From: Blastochloris viridis | GTDB taxonomy: Bacteria > Pseudomonadota > Alphaproteobacteria > Rhizobiales > Xanthobacteraceae | NCBI RefSeq assembly: GCF_001402875.1 | Contig: NZ_CP012946.1 | Span: forward strand, 1,900,001 to 1,964,000 | DNA: 64,000 bases | Reading direction: 5' to 3' | Shown here: piece after piece, positions 34,797 through 46,567 of the stretch | How positions within the stretch are numbered: position 1 is the stretch's first letter | How the letters are laid out: each line of letters opens with the position of its first letter | Notes under the pieces: model-generated | The model's database searches: none | Told to the model about the DNA's origin: nothing | What the model saw: only the letters and a program-made list of their open reading frames with translations | Made by a program: the position numbers and the translations under genes

Positions 34797-35743
34797 GATC
34801 CGCGCTTGCGGGCGATGAGCCCGACATAATGCATGGCGATGGCCGAGGCGGCGATGGCGGTGATGTCGGCGTGGTCGTAGGGCGGCGCCACCTCGACCAC
34901 GTCCATGCCGCGCCAATCGATCGGCTCGAGCCCGCGCAGGATCGTCAACGCCTCGCGCGATGACAGCCCGCCGGCCACCGGGGTGCCGGTGCCGGGCGCG
35001 AACGCCGGGTCGAGCGCGTCGATGTCGAACGACAGATAGGCCGGCCCCTCGCCGACCCGGCGGCGGATGCGCTCGACCACCCCGCGCACGCCGAGATCGG
35101 CGACGGTATAGGCGTCGACGACGTCGAGGCCGCAGCCGTCCGGCGCCACGGTGCGGACGCCGATCTGGATCGAGCGCGCCGGATCGACGTACCCTTCCGC
35201 AATGGCGCGCGCGGTGACGCTGCCGTGGTCGATCCGGCCGCCATCCTCGGCGTGCCAGGTGTCCTGGTGGGCGTCGAACTGGACCAAGGCGAGCGGGCCA
35301 TGCTGCGCAGCATGTGCGCACAAAAGTCCGAGCGTGACCGAATGGTCGCCGCCCAGCGTCAGGAGTTGGGCGCCGGAGGCGACAATGGCGCCCGCCTGGG
35401 CGGCGATCTCGGCGGTGGCCTCGGCCGGCCGGCCGTAGTCGAGCGAGCAGTCGCCCCAATCCACCACCGTCAGCCGCTCGAACAGGTCGATGCCGAACGG
35501 ATATTGCGGGTCGCCGTCAAGGATCGCCGAGGCGCGGCGGATCGCCTGCGGCCCGAACCGCGCCCCCGGCCGGTTGGAGGTGGCGGCGTCGAACGGCACG
35601 CCCCACACCACGAGGTCGACTCCGGCAAGGTCGCGGCAATAGCGCCGGCGCATGAAGGACAAAACGCCGCCATAGGTCGGCTCCTGCGAGCCGCCCTTGA
35701 GCGGGCCGAATGCGGCGTTGTCGGTGGGACGGCGGTCGGTCAT
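34793..35743 (-). CDS. speB: Agmatinase/guanidino-acid ureohydrolase
   Basis: This 316-residue protein starts at ATG 35743. The binuclear manganese motifs of the arginase/agmatinase family are complete: GGDHSVT (about 137-143), DAHQDTW (about 160-166) and SFDIDALDP (about 240-248). It removes urea from a guanidino compound such as agmatine or 4-guanidinobutyrate. No arginine decarboxylase is nearby. It is translationally coupled to an acyl-CoA ligase and a thiolase, which is unusual for a plain putrescine route. The gene symbol reflects the family rather than a proven substrate. Confidence 0.87.
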   Translation of the reverse strand: MTDRRPTDNAAFGPLKGGSQEPTYGGVLSFMRRRYCRDLAGVDLVVWGVPFDAATSNRPGARFGPQAIRRASAILDGDPQYPFGIDLFERLTVVDWGDCSLDYGRPAEATAEIAAQAGAIVASGAQLLTLGGDHSVTLGLLCAHAAQHGPLALVQFDAHQDTWHAEDGGRIDHGSVTARAIAEGYVDPARSIQIGVRTVAPDGCGLDVVDAYTVADLGVRGVVERIRRRVGEGPAYLSFDIDALDPAFAPGTGTPVAGGLSSREALTILRGLEPIDWRGMDVVEVAPPYDHADITAIAASAIAMHYVGLIARKRGS

Positions 35744-36152
35744 GGCGATGGTTCTAGCGCATTGTGGCATCGGGTGGGACCAACGTTGCGTCAGAAAAGG
35801 TGCCGGCTCAAGCGCTTGGGCGGCTCGTCCGCCGGCGGCCCGCGTCGGCCGGTGGTGCCCCCGCCCTCGCCGGCACCGTTTACGGCCCGTCCGTCCCGCA
35901 TCGCCATGCCCCTTCGTACTGATGGGAACTTGGGGCGGCGCCGAAACGTGCGACACCTCGGCTGTTTGGAATCGGTCCGATTCGGCCTATCCGTTCGCGG
36001 CGCCGCGCCGGCCCGACGTCGTCGTCCGCCGCGGGGCTCGGAAACTTTGCGGAAAGGCGCGTGTTCTATAGCGGCCGCGACGTTTCGATCCGAACCGTTA
36101 CGGCGGCGTCACCTCAGGCGCGGCTGGGCCTCGACCAATTGAGCGTTGTTCC
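35744..36152. other. 409 bp without a gene
   Basis: This is a divergent intergenic region between the ureohydrolase operon and the small membrane protein gene. It should contain both promoters. I see no open frame with coding character, repeat or strong hairpin. Confidence 0.6.
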
Positions 36153-36602
36153 ATGAGCCAGCCGCGCATCCATCTCAGCTTCTTCAGGGCCGCCGGCTTG
36201 TGTGCCGCAGCGGCGGCGCTGCTCGCGGCCAGCCGCCATTTCGGCGCCAATACCGCCGAAACCCAGGTCGCGATGCCGGCAATCGCCGCCTGGGCGCTGG
36301 CCGGCTGCGGCGCCTGGTACCGCGCCAACCCGACCCGCGCGATCGGCGAAGCCGCCAGCGGCCACGCCGCCCTGGCGGTACCGGGCGCAATCGTCACCTC
36401 GCTCGGCGCGGTCGGGCTCGGCGCCGGCATGGAAATCGCCACTCCGGCGCTCGCCATCGGCGCCATCGCGGTTGGCGCCGCCTTCCTGATGATGCTCGGC
36501 CGTGCGTTCGCGCCCAAGCGGCGGGTCCGGCGCATCGTCTCAACCGCCGCCGCGCCGGACGGCAGCCCGGTGACCCGCATCGACTACGTGCTCGACCGCT
36601 GA
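36153..36602 (+). CDS. Small membrane protein of unknown function (149 aa)
   Basis: The 149 residues hold about four hydrophobic segments (AAGLCAAAAALLAAS, AMPAIAAWALAGCGAWY, ALAVPGAIVTSLGAVGLG and ATPALAIGAIAVGAAFLMML). A basic stretch (KRRVRR) and a soluble tail with VTRIDYVLDR follow. There is no recognised family. It lies 114 bp upstream of parE in the same direction but with spacing that suggests a separate unit. Confidence 0.6.
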   Translation: MSQPRIHLSFFRAAGLCAAAAALLAASRHFGANTAETQVAMPAIAAWALAGCGAWYRANPTRAIGEAASGHAALAVPGAIVTSLGAVGLGAGMEIATPALAIGAIAVGAAFLMMLGRAFAPKRRVRRIVSTAAAPDGSPVTRIDYVLDR

Positions 36603-36716
36603 GCCCCACCGTTTCCAGATACCATCTGCGCCCGCCGGCGAGCCGCCGTCCCCGCTCCCGCCCCAATCTGGCATCATCCAGCCCGAAACGAATCGCGATG
36701 GATCGGACCAGGGCTG

Positions 36717-38798
<2,082 letters not shown>

Positions 38799-38851
38799 GC
38801 CGCATCGACCCGGTCGCCGTTACGGTTTCCGTTACGAATCGGCCAAACGCC

Positions 38852-39421
38852 TTATTCTCCGCCGAAGCGGGTGACGAGGCCGGCGATCGCCGGCCGCTGC
38901 CGTTCCTCGGCGGCGGGCGCGGACCCGATCAGCACGAAGCCGACCACGGTCTCGTCCGCCTTGACGCCGAAGGCGTCGAGGCAACGGCGGTCGTAGGCCA
39001 GCCATTCGGTCAGCCAGGTCGCCTTGAATCCGAGCGCGAAGGCAGCGTGGATCAGGTTCATCGTCACCGCCGCTGCCGACATCAGCTGCTCGAATTGCGG
39101 AACCTTGGGGTGGGGCGCGGCGGTCGACACCACCGCCACCACCACCGGGGCGCGGGTGAAGCGCCCGCGCTCGATCTCAAGCTGCTCATCGGTCATGTCG
39201 GGTGTCTCGGCGTGGCGGATGGCCGCCACCACCGCGCCGGCCCGCTGCCGCGCCTCGCCCTCGAACACGATGAAGCGCCACGGCGCCAGCTTGCCATGGT
39301 CCGGGGTGCGGACCGCCAGCGTCAGCATCCTGTCGAGGTCGGCCGGGCTCGGCCCTGGCGCGGTGAACGCGGTGGCGCGAATCGAGCGGCGGGTTTCCAG
39401 GTGGCGCAGAAGGTCGGTCAT
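38852..39421 (-). CDS. Nitroreductase family protein (YdjA-like)
   Basis: The 189 residues show FMN-binding features of the family: RRSIRATAFTAPGPS near the start, VRTPDHGKLAPWRFIVFEG (about 36-54), and TWLTEWLAYD later. The size and the DHGKLAPWRF motif fit the compact YdjA subgroup, which lacks helices of larger nitroreductases. It reduces nitro or quinone-like compounds with NAD(P)H. The physiological substrate is unknown. It is convergent with parE and divergent from the exported protein gene. Confidence 0.9.
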   Translation of the reverse strand: MTDLLRHLETRRSIRATAFTAPGPSPADLDRMLTLAVRTPDHGKLAPWRFIVFEGEARQRAGAVVAAIRHAETPDMTDEQLEIERGRFTRAPVVVAVVSTAAPHPKVPQFEQLMSAAAVTMNLIHAAFALGFKATWLTEWLAYDRRCLDAFGVKADETVVGFVLIGSAPAAEERQRPAIAGLVTRFGGE

Positions 39422-39654
39422 CGCAAACCTCGCGAGCGGAAGCCCGCACCGAGCCCATCCGCCGATCGGACTGAATCAAGCGGCCGCTCCAAGCCTTTGA
39501 GTTGCCGCAGTCTCTTTCGCAAAGCCGCGTTCCGCGTTTGCGGAGAAAGCTGTAGCCCGGCCGCCAGCTGGGCGGAACCCCATCCGCGCCGCCGGCATCG
39601 CCGGCCAACCGCGGCGGGCTTGAAACCGCCGCGTTTTCCGACCTAATAGCGGCC

Positions 39655-40719
39655 ATGGAAAGGTCCTCTCCGGCCGGCCCGCATCGGCTGTTCGCCCGGT
39701 GCGGTTCCTTGGCTTTCGCGCTCGTTGCGGCGTCGGGATTGCTGTCGCCGCCCCCGGCGTCGGCGCAGTTCCAGTTCGCACCGGCAGGCACGCCCGGCTT
39801 CTCGGCCCTGCCCAAGGCGGCCCAGCCCAACCCGCCGCCGGCGCCCCGCAACGAGCCGGCGCGCGCGACCGAGCTGAAAAGCCCGCACACGACGATTCCG
39901 GCGATTCCCCGCGGCAAGGTGGCGCTGGCGCTGGCCGCCCGCTTCAGCGCCGAAGGGGCGCTGATCAACGCAGCCCTGCACTGGCGAGTGTTCTCGGCCG
40001 CCCCGGACGGCGGCGGCAACCAGGTGCTGGTGGCGGAATCGCGCGACGCCGCGCCGATCTTCGCGCTCGACCCCGGCACCTATGTCGTCCATGCCGGCTA
40101 CGGCCTCGCCGGCTTCGCCAAGGCGGTCGAGCTGGTGGCCGATCCGGTGCGCGAGACCTTCGCCATGCAGGCCGGCGGCCTTCGGCTGCAGGCGGTGCTG
40201 GGCGATCAGCCGCTGCCCGCCGCCAAGGTGTCGTTCGACATCTACGCCAACAGCCTGGTCGGCGGCGGGCCCGAGCGGCCGCTGATGCGCCAGGTCGAGC
40301 CCGGCGCCCTGGTGCTGCTGCCGGAAGGCACCTATCAGGCGGTGTCGGCTTACGGCGACGCCAACGCCGTGGTGCGCGCCGACGTCAAGGTGGCGGCCGG
40401 GCGGATCTCGGAGGCGATGCTGCGCCACCGCGCCGCCGCCATCACCCTGAAGCTGGTGGAAGGCCCCGGCGGCAACGCCATCGCTAACACCGCGTGGTCG
40501 GTGGTGACGCCCGCCGGCGACGTCATCAAGGAATCGATCGGCGCCTTCCCGTCGATGGTGCTGCAGGAGGGCGACTACATCGCCATCGCCCGCAACGACA
40601 GCCGCTCGTTCTCGCGCGACTTCACCATCGAGCCGGGCAAGGACCAGGAAATCGAGGTCACCACCAAGGACCTCGCCCCCAACGCGCCGACGCCGGTGTC
40701 GAGCCGGCGCCAGCGATAG
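39655..40719 (+). CDS. Exported protein of unknown function (354 aa)
   Basis: The N-terminus has a signal peptide (SLAFALVAASGLLSPPPASAQF), with likely cleavage after ASA at about residue 37. A proline-rich linker (QPNPPPAPRNEPAR) follows. The remainder looks like repeated all-beta domains: HWRVFSAAP, DPGTYVVHAGYG, LPEGTYQAVSAYGD and LQEGDYIAIARND share a G-x-Y turn pattern about every 90-100 residues. It is probably periplasmic. Similar proteins are conserved but uncharacterised in Rhizobiales. An intrinsic terminator follows at 40755-40789. Confidence 0.75.
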   Translation: MERSSPAGPHRLFARCGSLAFALVAASGLLSPPPASAQFQFAPAGTPGFSALPKAAQPNPPPAPRNEPARATELKSPHTTIPAIPRGKVALALAARFSAEGALINAALHWRVFSAAPDGGGNQVLVAESRDAAPIFALDPGTYVVHAGYGLAGFAKAVELVADPVRETFAMQAGGLRLQAVLGDQPLPAAKVSFDIYANSLVGGGPERPLMRQVEPGALVLLPEGTYQAVSAYGDANAVVRADVKVAAGRISEAMLRHRAAAITLKLVEGPGGNAIANTAWSVVTPAGDVIKESIGAFPSMVLQEGDYIAIARNDSRSFSRDFTIEPGKDQEIEVTTKDLAPNAPTPVSSRRQR

Positions 40720-40754
40720 GCCGCGGCGAGAGACTGGGCGGCGGCGGACCGGAA

Positions 40755-40789
40755 CCAACGGCCGGCCGTCGCCGCCGTTGGTATTTTTA
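40755..40789 (+). terminator. Intrinsic terminator after the exported-protein gene
   Basis: CCAACGGC pairs with GCCGTTGG and is followed by TATTTTTAT, 36 bp after the stop at 40719. It touches the stop of the convergent alcohol dehydrogenase. Confidence 0.7.
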
Positions 40790-41848
40790 TGCCGCCCGCG
40801 CCGCCGTCAGCGACGCCATGTCGATGACGAAGCGGTATTTGACGTCCGATTTCAGCATCCGCGCATAGGCCTGCTCGATATCCTGGATCGCGATCAGCTC
40901 GATGTCGGCGGTGATGCCGTGGGCACCGCAGAAATCGAGCATCTCCTGGGTCTCGGCAATGCCGCCGATCAGCGAACCGGCAAAGTTGCGGCGGCTCATG
41001 ATCAGGCTGAACACGTTGACCGGCAGCGGCTTGTCCGGGGCGCCGACCTGCACCAGCGTGGCGTCGCGCTTGAGGAGGCCAAGATAGAGGTTGATATCGT
41101 GCGGCGCGGCGACGGTATCGACGATCAGGTCGAAGCTCGACGCCTGCGCCTTCATCGCCGCCGGGTCGGACGACAGCACGCCGTGGTCGGCGCCGAGGCG
41201 CGCACCGTCGGCGATCTTGGACGGCGAGGTGGTGATGAGCGTGACGTGGGCGCCCATGGCGTGGGCCAGCTTCACCGCCATGTGGCCGAGGCCGCCGAGC
41301 CCGACCACGCCGACCTTCATGCCCGGCCCCGCCTTCCACCGCCTGAGCGGCGAATAGGTGGTGATGCCGGCGCACAGCAGCGGCGCCGCGGCGGCCGGAT
41401 CGAGATTGTCCGGCACCCGCAGCACGAAGGTCTCCGTCACCACGATGTGGCTGGAATAGCCGCCGAAGGTGTGGCCGCCGAGCACCTTGTCCAGGCCGTT
41501 GTAGGTACCGACGAACCCGGTCTCGCAATACTGCTCCAGCCCCTGCCGGCAGCTCGGGCAGCTGCGGCAGGAATCGACCAGGCACCCCACTGCGGCGAGG
41601 TCGCCGACCTTGAAGCGGGTCACGCCGCTGCCGACCGCGAATACCCGGCCGACGATCTCGTGGCCGGGGACGCACGGATAGAGCGTGCCGGGCCACTCGC
41701 TGCGCGCGGTGTGGAGGTCGGAGTGGCAGACGCCGCAATAGAGGATCTCGATGGCGACGTCGTCGGGGCCGGGATCGCGGCGTGCGAACGTGTAGGGCAG
41801 CAGCGGCTTTGTGGGATCTTCGGCGGCGAAGCCGACGCAGCTGAACAT
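40787..41848 (-). CDS. Zinc-dependent NAD(P) alcohol dehydrogenase (cinnamyl alcohol/YahK type)
   Basis: This 353-residue medium-chain dehydrogenase has catalytic zinc ligands CGVCHSDLHTAR (Cys at about 38) and GHEIVG. The structural-zinc Cys set is CRSCPSCRQGLEQYC (about 93-107). The Rossmann motif is VGVVGLGGLGHMAVKLAHAMG. The sequence is closest to YahK/Adh aldehyde reductases that reduce many aldehydes with NADPH. It lies 50 bp after the SDR gene in the same direction, likely one operon controlled by the divergent LysR protein. Confidence 0.93.
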   Translation of the reverse strand: MFSCVGFAAEDPTKPLLPYTFARRDPGPDDVAIEILYCGVCHSDLHTARSEWPGTLYPCVPGHEIVGRVFAVGSGVTRFKVGDLAAVGCLVDSCRSCPSCRQGLEQYCETGFVGTYNGLDKVLGGHTFGGYSSHIVVTETFVLRVPDNLDPAAAAPLLCAGITTYSPLRRWKAGPGMKVGVVGLGGLGHMAVKLAHAMGAHVTLITTSPSKIADGARLGADHGVLSSDPAAMKAQASSFDLIVDTVAAPHDINLYLGLLKRDATLVQVGAPDKPLPVNVFSLIMSRRNFAGSLIGGIAETQEMLDFCGAHGITADIELIAIQDIEQAYARMLKSDVKYRFVIDMASLTAARAA

Positions 41849-41898
41849 GGGGTGTTCCTTTTTTGTGAACGAATGGCGAGGCTGGCTCTGAATCCGCG

Positions 41899-42636
41899 TC
41901 AGAATTCCTGCTTGGTCGGGCGGAACAGGATCTCGTTGACGTCGACGTCGTCGGGCTGGCCGATGGCGAAGGCCACTATGCTGGCGAAGGCGTCGGCGGC
42001 TATGGCGCTCGCATAGACCTTGCCGATGGCCTCCGCGACGTCGGGCTCGGTGATGCTGTCAGGGAGTTCGGAGAGGACCGCGCCCGGCGAGATGATGGTG
42101 GTGCGGATGTTGTAGGGCTTCACCTCCTGGCGCAAACCCTCCGAGATCACCCGCACCGCGTGCTTGGTCGCGGCATAGACGGCGCCGCCCGGCCGCACCT
42201 TGTGGCCGGCGACCGAGGACACGTTGATGATATGACCGCCCTGTTGCGCCTTCATATGCGGCAGCGCGGCGGCGATGCCGTAGAGCACGCCCTTGATGTT
42301 GACGTCGATCATGCGGTCCCAATCGGCGACCTTGCAGCGCTCCAGCGGCGACAGCGGCATCAGGCCGGCATTGTTGACCATCACGTCGATGCGGCCGTGG
42401 AGCGCCACCGCCTGGTCGACCAGGCGCTTGACCTCGTCGGCCTTGGTTACGTCGGTCCGCACCACCGCGCCCTCGCCCAGCGACAGCTCTTTCGCCAGCG
42501 TCTCAAGCCGGTCGATCCGGCGCGCGCCGAGCACCACTTTCGCTCCCTCCCGCGTCAGACGGCGGGCAGCGGCCTCACCGAGCCCGCTGGAGGCACCGGT
42601 AATGACGACGACCTTGCCTTCGATTCCGTGTGTCAT
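41899..42636 (-). CDS. Short-chain dehydrogenase/reductase (SDR)
   Basis: The 245 residues carry the cofactor motif [15 protein letters not shown] (about 14-28), the NNAG motif (about 88-91), and the catalytic Ser in NVSSVAGHK (about 138-146) with YAATK (Tyr and Lys, about 154-158). ARRIDRL after the second strand favours NADP(H). It is an oxidoreductase for an unknown alcohol or ketone. With the alcohol dehydrogenase downstream and the divergent LysR gene, it forms a typical inducible aldehyde or alcohol detoxification locus. Confidence 0.93.
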   Translation of the reverse strand: MTHGIEGKVVVITGASSGLGEAAARRLTREGAKVVLGARRIDRLETLAKELSLGEGAVVRTDVTKADEVKRLVDQAVALHGRIDVMVNNAGLMPLSPLERCKVADWDRMIDVNIKGVLYGIAAALPHMKAQQGGHIINVSSVAGHKVRPGGAVYAATKHAVRVISEGLRQEVKPYNIRTTIISPGAVLSELPDSITEPDVAEAIGKVYASAIAADAFASIVAFAIGQPDDVDVNEILFRPTKQEF

Positions 42637-42798
42637 GGTTGTCCCCGCATAGTTTGGCTGGGTCCGATCCCCATCGCCACTGCCGATGGCCAGCCCGCGT
42701 TCCCCCCATGATCGGGGTGACCAGCCCAGTGCAAAGATAGACTTGGCGTCAATCAGTGATTAGGGGGTTGAATGAGAATGGACTGATATCCTGGTTTC
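42637..42798. promoter_or_regulatory. Divergent SDR/LysR regulatory region
   Basis: 162 bp separate the SDR and LysR starts. ATCAGTGAT (42752-42760) is a perfect interrupted palindrome 39 bp before the LysR ATG, in the usual place for a LysR-type operator. The assignment is inference. Confidence 0.4.
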
Positions 42799-43713
42799 AT
42801 GAATGCCCGGAGCACAACCATGCGGCGGGACAACCTCGGCGACCTCACGGCGTTCCTCACCGTTGCGCAGGAGCTGAGCTTTACCCGCGCCGCCGCCAAG
42901 CTCGGCACCTCGCAGTCGGCGCTCAGCTACACGGTGCGGCGGCTGGAGGAGCGGCTGGGGGTGCGCCTGCTGACGCGCACCACCCGGCAGGTCATGCCCA
43001 CCGAGGCCGGTGAACGCCTGCTGCGCACCATCGGCCCTGCATTCGAGGAGATCAGCGCCGAGCTGGCCGCGCTCAGCGCGCTGCGCGAAAAGCCGGCGGG
43101 CAATATCCGCATCACCGCCGGCGAGCACGCCGCCGACGCCATCCTGTGGCCGGCGCTGGCGGCGCTGCTGCCGCATTATCCCGACATCCGGGTCGAGATC
43201 GTCGTCGACGCCGGCCTGACCGACATCGTTGCCGAGCGCTTCGATGCCGGGGTGCGGCTCGGCGAGCAGGTCGCGAAAGACATGATCGCGGTGCCGATCG
43301 GGCCCGAGCTGCGGATGGCCGCGGTGGCGGCGCCGGCCTATTTCGCGACGCGGCCACCGCCGCTGACGCCGCAGGACCTCACCCTCCACGCCTGCATCAA
43401 TCTCCGTCTGCCGACCTCAGGCGGGCTCTATGCCTGGGAGTTCGAGAAAGACGGGCGCGAGCTGCGCGTGCGCGTCGAGGGACAGCTAGCGTTCAACACC
43501 ACGCACATGATCGTCGGCGCGGCCGTGGCCGGGTTCGGCATCGCCTTCCTGCCCGAGCAGATAGTGGCCGCGCCACTCGCGGACGGTCGGCTGGTGCGGG
43601 CGCTGGAGAACTGGTGCCCGCCCTTTCCCGGCTATCACCTCTATTATCCGAGCCGGCGCCAGCCGACTCCGGCCTTCGCGGTGCTGGTCGAGGCGCTGCG
43701 CTGGCGCCGATGA
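42799..43713 (+). CDS. LysR-family transcriptional regulator
   Basis: This 304-residue protein has a winged helix-turn-helix N-terminus (FLTVAQELSFTRAAAKLGTSQSALSYTVRRLE is its recognition region, about 18-50) and a periplasmic-binding-like effector domain (about 90-300). It is transcribed away from the SDR-dehydrogenase pair, the classic arrangement for a LysR activator of its neighbours. The effector is unknown. An internal ATG at codon 8 (42820) is an alternative start. Confidence 0.92.
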   Translation: MNARSTTMRRDNLGDLTAFLTVAQELSFTRAAAKLGTSQSALSYTVRRLEERLGVRLLTRTTRQVMPTEAGERLLRTIGPAFEEISAELAALSALREKPAGNIRITAGEHAADAILWPALAALLPHYPDIRVEIVVDAGLTDIVAERFDAGVRLGEQVAKDMIAVPIGPELRMAAVAAPAYFATRPPPLTPQDLTLHACINLRLPTSGGLYAWEFEKDGRELRVRVEGQLAFNTTHMIVGAAVAGFGIAFLPEQIVAAPLADGRLVRALENWCPPFPGYHLYYPSRRQPTPAFAVLVEALRWRR

Positions 43714-43716
43714 AAA

Positions 43717-43744
43717 GGGCCGGCGTCGATCAGAACGCCGGCCC
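43717..43744 (-). terminator. Intrinsic terminator after thrS
   Basis: On the minus strand GGGCCGGCGT pairs with ACGCCGGCCC and TTTTCATC follows. It lies 24 bp beyond the thrS stop and 4 bp after the convergent LysR stop, so it may serve both genes. Confidence 0.7.
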
Positions 43745-43767
43745 CTTGAGGTCAGGAACCGCTCAGA

Positions 43768-45738
43768 TCACCCCGCCGCCCGCTCCCGCTTGACGTCCGG
43801 CGCCGTCGCCTCCTCCACCAGCACCGCCAGGGCGTCGGCGAACGAGGTCGAGGTCTGCTGCTGGCTGCCGAGGCGGCGGATCGACACCGAGCCGGTCTCG
43901 GCCTCCTTCTTGCCGACCACCATCAGCACCGGCACCTTGGCCAGCGAGTGCTCGCGGACTTTGTAGTTGATCTTCTCGTTGCGAAGATCGATCTCGGCCC
44001 TGAGGCCCGCCCGGCGCAGCTTGCCCAGGATCTCCTGGGCATAGGCGTCGGCGTCCGAAGTGATGGTGGCGACCACGATCTGCAGCGGCGCGATCCACAG
44101 CGGGAAGTGGCCGGCGAAGTTCTCGATCAGGATGCCGGTGAAGCGCTCCATCGAGCCGCAGATGGCGCGATGCACCATCACCGGCGCCTTCTTCTGGCCG
44201 TCGGCGTCGATGTAGAACGCGCCGAACCGCTCCGGCAGATTGAAGTCGACCTGGGTGGTGCCGCACTGCCAGTCGCGGCCGATGGCATCGCGCAGCACGT
44301 ACTCGAACTTCGGCCCGTAGAACGCGCCCTCGCCCGGATTGACCATGGTCTTGATCTTGCCGCCGGACTGGGCGGCGATCTGATCGAGCACTTTGGTCAT
44401 CACCTCCTCGGCGTGGTCCCACAACGCATCCGAGCCGACGCGCTTGTCCGGCCTGGTCGACAGCTTGACCACCAGATCCGCCTCAAAGCCGAAGTCGGCA
44501 TAGGTGGTGAGGATCAAGTCGTTGATTTTCAGGCACTCCGCGGCGAGCTGGTCCTCGGTGCAGAACACGTGGGCATCGTCCTGGGTGAAGCCGCGCACCC
44601 GCATCAGGCCATGCAGCGCGCCGGACGGCTCATAGCGGTGCACCAGGCCGAATTCGGCAAGCCGCATCGGCAGGTCGCGGTAGCTTTTCAGGCCGTGCTT
44701 GAAGATCTGGACGTGGCCGGGGCAGTTCATCGGCTTCAGCGCGAACACCCGCTCGTCGCCGGTGGCCTCGCCGGCGGACTGCACCTTGAACATGTTCTCC
44801 TTGTACCAGCCCCAGTGGCCGGAGATCTCCCACAGCTCCTTGTCGAGCACCTGCGGGGCGTTGACCTCCTGGTAGTCGGCGCTAAGGCGCCGGCGCATGT
44901 AGGAGGTGATGCCCTGGAACAGCGTCCAGCCCTTGGGATGCCAGAACACCACGCCAGGCCCCTCCTCCTGGAAATGGAACAGGTCCATCTCGCGGCCGAG
45001 CCGGCGGTGGTCGCGCTTCTCGGCCTCCTCCAGCTGGTGCACGTAGGCGTCGAGTTGCTCCTGGGTCTGCCAGGCGGTGCCGTAGATGCGGGTCAGCATC
45101 GGCTTGGTGGAATCGCCGCGCCAATAGGCGCCGGCCACCTTCATCAGCTTGAAGGCAGTGCCGACCTGGCCGGTCGAGCGCAGATGCGGGCCGCGGCAGA
45201 GGTCGAACCACTCGCCCTGCTTGTAGATCTTGAGGTCCTGTCCCTCGGGAATGGCGTCGACCAGCTCGACCTTGAAGTATTCGCCCTTATCGCGGAACAC
45301 CTGCTTGGCGTCGTCGCGGCTCCAGAACTCCTTGGTGAACGGGGTATCGCGGGCGATGATCTCGCGCATCTTGGCTTCGATCTTCGGCAGATCGTCGAGC
45401 GTGAACGGCTCGGTGCGGTAGAAATCGTAATAGAAGCCGTTCTCGATCACCGGGCCGATGGTGACCTGGGTTCCCGGCCACAGCGTCTGCACCGCTTCCG
45501 CCATCACGTGCGCGGCGTCGTGGCGGATCAGCGTCAAGGCGTCGGGGGTGTCGCGGGTGACGATCTCGATCCGGCTGTCGCGCTCGATCGGGTCGGCGAG
45601 GTCGATCAGTTCGCCGTCGAGCTTCACCGCCACCGCCTTCTTGGCAAGCGACTTCGAGATGCCGGATGCGACGTCGAAGCCGGTGACGCCGGGCTCGAAC
45701 GCGCGCTGATTGCCATCGGGAAATGTCAGGGTGACCAT
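43768..45738 (-). CDS. thrS: Threonyl-tRNA synthetase
   Basis: This 656-residue protein has an N-terminal TGS domain (about 1-62) and an editing domain with [13 protein letters not shown] (about 73-85). The class II catalytic core includes motif 2, [21 protein letters not shown]. Zinc ligands are in [11 protein letters not shown] and later His residues, and the C-terminal anticodon-binding domain (about 550-645) has [16 protein letters not shown]. It charges tRNA-Thr. It has normal length and stands alone. A minus-strand terminator follows. Confidence 0.98.
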   Translation of the reverse strand: MVTLTFPDGNQRAFEPGVTGFDVASGISKSLAKKAVAVKLDGELIDLADPIERDSRIEIVTRDTPDALTLIRHDAAHVMAEAVQTLWPGTQVTIGPVIENGFYYDFYRTEPFTLDDLPKIEAKMREIIARDTPFTKEFWSRDDAKQVFRDKGEYFKVELVDAIPEGQDLKIYKQGEWFDLCRGPHLRSTGQVGTAFKLMKVAGAYWRGDSTKPMLTRIYGTAWQTQEQLDAYVHQLEEAEKRDHRRLGREMDLFHFQEEGPGVVFWHPKGWTLFQGITSYMRRRLSADYQEVNAPQVLDKELWEISGHWGWYKENMFKVQSAGEATGDERVFALKPMNCPGHVQIFKHGLKSYRDLPMRLAEFGLVHRYEPSGALHGLMRVRGFTQDDAHVFCTEDQLAAECLKINDLILTTYADFGFEADLVVKLSTRPDKRVGSDALWDHAEEVMTKVLDQIAAQSGGKIKTMVNPGEGAFYGPKFEYVLRDAIGRDWQCGTTQVDFNLPERFGAFYIDADGQKKAPVMVHRAICGSMERFTGILIENFAGHFPLWIAPLQIVVATITSDADAYAQEILGKLRRAGLRAEIDLRNEKINYKVREHSLAKVPVLMVVGKKEAETGSVSIRRLGSQQQTSTSFADALAVLVEEATAPDVKRERAAG

Positions 45739-45982
45739 CGGTGTCTCCTGCTCACTCCTGCGTACGACGCAGGTAAGCCAATCGGACCAAAGGGGATGGC
45801 GCCGGGTCCGGATGCGGCGGCATGCCGACTTCCTGGGGCGTCGGCGAGGGCGAAGCTGCCCACCTTCGATTAATACAGCGTGGGCGGGTGTTCAATCACG
45901 CCGGCCGATCCCTCCAGCAGCGAGCCCTGCCGCCGGCACCATCCGAGTCGGCAAGGCGTTGCCGAGATGACGCGGCGGCGAC

Positions 45983-46163
45983 TACGCTTCGCTATTGCGC
46001 CCTACGGGCCTTCGTCATCCCGGCCGAGCGGAGCGAGAGCCGGGATCGCGCCCAGGACGAGCCCTTTTCCGGCGAACGGTCCCGGGTCGCGCGGCGCTGC
46101 CGCTTGCCCGGGACGATAGCCAGCGAAACCACCCACGCAGTACGCTGCGCTATTGCGCCCTAC
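45983..46163. repeat. REP-like palindromes framed by 23-bp direct repeats
   Basis: TACGCTTCGCTATTGCGCCC plus TAC (45983-46005) recurs with one mismatch at 46141-46163. Between them are two palindromes: TCATCCCGGCCGAGCGGAGC to AGAGCCGGGAT (46014-46046) and GTCCCGGGTCGCGCGG to TTGCCCGGGAC (46079-46113). This fills most of the 442-bp thrS-yidD gap, which has no gene. Confidence 0.65.
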
Positions 46164-46180
46164 CAAAGCACCGCCACAAA

Positions 46181-46567
46181 TCACCGCTCTACGGGGCGGT
46201 CGAGGTCGATCCCCACCAACAACGAGCCCTGCGGCTCCGGGCCGGGGTCGGTGTCGCGCCAGCGGCCATAGCGCCATGGCAGGTACCAGCGCGCCTTGGC
46301 CGGCACCCGCTCGCAGACGAAGTCGAGCCCCGAGGTGCCGAGCGGATGGCAGCGGCACAGCCGGGCAAGGCCGACCCAGCCGCCGGCCCACAGCCCATGA
46401 CGGGCGATCGCCTCGTCCATATAGGCCGAGCAGGTCGGCAGATGGCGGCAGCCGCGGCCGACCAGCGCCGAAAAGGTGAGCTGATAGAACCGGATGAGGC
46501 CGCGCGCCAAAGCTGCCGGCAGGCGGAGGACCCCGGCGAGCACGGCGCGGGCGGCGGGCGCCGTCAC
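46181..46567 (-). CDS. yidD: Membrane protein insertion efficiency factor YidD
   Basis: The 128 residues have the compact YidD core (LIRFYQLTFSALVGRGCRHLPTCSAYMDEAI, then GGWVGLARLCRCHPLG). Its four conserved Cys residues lie about 40-72. YidD acts at the inner membrane beside YidC. A C-terminal extension of ~40 residues (ERVPAKARWYLPWRYGRWR) is typical of Rhizobiales copies. The ATG overlaps the IscU-like gene stop by 4 bases (ATGA), so the two are coupled. Confidence 0.92.
   Translation of the reverse strand: MTAPAARAVLAGVLRLPAALARGLIRFYQLTFSALVGRGCRHLPTCSAYMDEAIARHGLWAGGWVGLARLCRCHPLGTSGLDFVCERVPAKARWYLPWRYGRWRDTDPGPEPQGSLLVGIDLDRPVER

Noticed and set aside
45739..45982. T-box or other riboswitch before thrS
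   Set aside because: T-box leaders are not expected in this group, and no specifier or antiterminator pattern is visible.
46000..46160. Small RNA gene in the thrS-yidD gap
   Set aside because: The hairpins match the REP-like family seen at 17.9 and 20.1 kb, so a repeat explains them better.
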